A stretch of DNA of 62,157 nt, taken from Promethearchaeia archaeon. GTDB taxonomy: Archaea; Asgardarchaeota; Lokiarchaeia; Sigyniarchaeales; SOKP01. The stretch covers positions 1-62,157 of the forward strand of contig JAHQWJ010000012.1 of the NCBI GenBank assembly GCA_029856125.1. Direction: 5' to 3'. Of the stretch, positions 61,092 through 62,157 are shown piece by piece. The position numbers and the translations under genes are program-made. The notes beneath the pieces were generated by a model. It had not been told where the DNA came from. It was given only the letters and a program-made list of their open reading frames with translations, and searched no databases. Numbering within the stretch: position 1 is the first letter of the stretch; every line of letters starts with the position of its first letter.

Positions 61092-61862
61092 ATGAAGAAA
61101 AAAATGAAGAAAACAGGTAAAAAATCAAAAGAACCAGAAATAAACCAGCAAAGCTTTGTTTACTCACAAGACACACCCCAAAGAATGGTTCTCATCCCTG
61201 GTGGAGAATTTATTATGGGAAAAGATAGTGATTATGAAGCTGATTTTAGTCCAGCGCATAAAGTACAGGTCGATTCGTTTTATATTGACAAGCATGAAGT
61301 AGCTAATGCTGAGTATTACAAGTTTTGCCAGGAAACAGGGCATAATTTACCAGAATTTTGGGAAGTTGAAATATTTCGTTGCGGAAAGGATTTTCCGAGT
61401 CATCCGGTAGTTGGTGTAAATTGGTCTGATGCAAAAGAATATGCTGAGTGGGCTGGAAAGCGATTACCAACCGAAGCTGAATGGGAATATGCTGCTAGAG
61501 GAAAACTTATTGATAATGAATATCCTACAAGTAACGAATGGACTATTCCATTAAGAAGAAACATGCCAGGAGAAGGTTGGGAAAATTTAATTATAGAAGT
61601 TGACAGTCATGATTCAAATGCTTATGGATTGTTCAATATGTCAGGGAATATTTGGGAATGGGTTTGGGATAGATATAATGAAGAATACTATAATGAAAGT
61701 CCTTATAGTAATCCTAAAGGCCCCGAAAAGGGTACTCTGAGGGTTGTTCGCGGTGGAAGTTGGCATTCTGGCAAAACTTGTAAAAAAGTATATTACCGAA
61801 AAGGACTTCCTTCAAATTGGGTCGATTTTGCTGTAGGGTTTCGGTGCGCTAAGGATCTTTAA
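61092..61862 (+). CDS. SUMF1/FGE-fold protein
   Basis: This 256-residue formylglycine-generating-enzyme-fold protein has MVLIPGGEFIMG, YIDKHEVANAEYYKF, VVGVNWSDAKEYAEWAGKRL, PTEAEWEYAARG, GNIWEWVWD and VVRGGSWHSG followed by the final GFRCAKDL. True FGE uses two copper-binding cysteines in the RGGSYMCxxxxC region; here the first position is serine, so conversion of sulfatase cysteine is unlikely. Related proteins serve in other roles, such as ergothioneine synthesis or sensory/lectin-like domains. A lysine-rich N-terminal tail of about 30 residues precedes the domain. No sulfatase is nearby. Confidence 0.87.
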   Translation: MKKKMKKTGKKSKEPEINQQSFVYSQDTPQRMVLIPGGEFIMGKDSDYEADFSPAHKVQVDSFYIDKHEVANAEYYKFCQETGHNLPEFWEVEIFRCGKDFPSHPVVGVNWSDAKEYAEWAGKRLPTEAEWEYAARGKLIDNEYPTSNEWTIPLRRNMPGEGWENLIIEVDSHDSNAYGLFNMSGNIWEWVWDRYNEEYYNESPYSNPKGPEKGTLRVVRGGSWHSGKTCKKVYYRKGLPSNWVDFAVGFRCAKDL

Positions 61863-62082
61863 TATTTTAAGTTTAATGCAAATCTGAGATAAGTACGAGT
61901 TAAAACCTACCGAATTAACAGGATTCTTGAACTTCTAATAAGAAATAATTATTTTTTCGACAAATTATACTTTTCTAAGATTTTAAAGAGAAAATTATAA
62001 TGTAAAAATATTTATTTATTAGGAATGGTTCTTATTTCAGCAATGGATACATGATTTTAGCTTGAAATATTTATTTAGAATT

Positions 62083-62157
62083 ATGACAATTAAATTAAGA
62101 TGTACGGTTTGTGAAGAGATTACAGAACATGATGTTTTAGAAAGATATGGAGAATAT
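62083..62157 (+). CDS. Start of an unidentified cysteine-containing protein (partial)
   Basis: An ATG at 62083 opens a 25-codon frame running off the window. The opening MTIKLRCTVCEEITEHDVLE contains C-x2-C, typical of a zinc-ribbon start, and the acidic context resembles the start of a short translation- or transcription-related zinc protein. Only one CxxC pair is visible, so the family cannot be named. No Shine-Dalgarno sequence is seen. Confidence 0.45.
   Translation, partial: MTIKLRCTVCEEITEHDVLERYGEY

Noticed and set aside
1..62157. tRNA, rRNA, CRISPR array, transposase or integrase genes
   Set aside because: No tRNA T-arm/anticodon pattern, regularly spaced repeats, or mobile-element protein motifs were seen by reading the intergenic regions and predicted proteins. 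Small structured RNAs could still be missed without a covariance-model search.

Overview
The window is AT-rich (roughly one third G+C by eye), archaeal DNA, almost certainly from an Asgard archaeon (Promethearchaeota), probably Lokiarchaeia-like. The evidence is a fully archaeal information-processing set (TFB, Rpo7, Spt4/RpoE'', Rpo10, S24e, S27ae, S28e, L7Ae, L24e, S6e, EF-2, Kae1, Bud32, Taw1) mixed with four Ras/Rab/Arf-like small GTPases, two roadblock/LC7 proteins, a CDC48-type AAA ATPase, large TPR or solenoid proteins and a possible gelsolin-like protein. The exact lineage cannot be fixed without a tree. I saw no tRNA, rRNA, CRISPR array, transposase or integrase.

Layout. 1-500: tail of an unidentified gene and two 23-codon ORFs, each with a Shine-Dalgarno-like sequence. 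0.7-5 kb: an EF-2 with an altered diphthamide loop, a one-ring CDC48-like ATPase and a Rab-like GTPase. 5-16 kb: membrane proteins, an EngB-like GTPase, Taw1 with an internal helix-turn-helix-like insertion, a nucleoside phosphorylase, a two-winged-helix regulator and a tandem pair of unknown paralogues. 16-22.4 kb: a 1252-residue solenoid protein with a degenerate GTPase-like N-terminus, TFB, and an Arf-like GTPase with a long N-terminal extension. 22.4-29 kb: PAP2 phosphatase, PHP phosphoesterase, a CoA-transferase/GNAT fusion and AMP-forming acetyl-CoA synthetase. 29-41 kb: a heterodimeric ABC exporter, GH3 glycosidase, HEAT-like protein, M28 and M20 peptidase homologues, a roadblock protein and a DUF362 ferredoxin protein. 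41-44.5 kb: GTPase, HAD phosphatase, dolichol-kinase-like protein, roadblock protein. 44.6-50.2 kb: a conserved archaeal block rpo7-spt4-dephospho-CoA kinase-S24e-S27ae-Kae1-Bud32, then L7Ae-S28e and Rpo10. 50.2-55.6 kb: a regulator/TPR/GTPase segment bounded by two nearly identical 73-74 bp direct repeats. 55.7-62 kb: L24e, S6e, a gelsolin-like candidate, a B12 radical SAM protein, Fae-Hps and an SUMF1-fold protein.

How the genes fit together. The acetyl-CoA synthetase and CoA-transferase homologue suggest acyl-CoA/acetate metabolism, and Fae-Hps suggests formaldehyde fixation or ribulose-phosphate interconversion. The GTPases, roadblock proteins and TPR/solenoid proteins form a eukaryote-like regulatory layer, but no partnership is proven by the sequence. 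Several proteins keep a family fold and have lost catalytic or nucleotide-binding residues: the GTPase at 54978-55532, the CoA transferase, the M20 peptidase homologue and the pseudo-GTPase head of the solenoid protein.

Observations most worth checking: the repeat-bounded 5.3-kb segment inside a ribosomal/RNA polymerase gene neighbourhood; S28e with no AUG, GUG or UUG start in its open frame (best candidate AUA); a 22-bp out-of-frame duplication at the rpo7 start codon; and the pseudo-GTPase solenoid protein.
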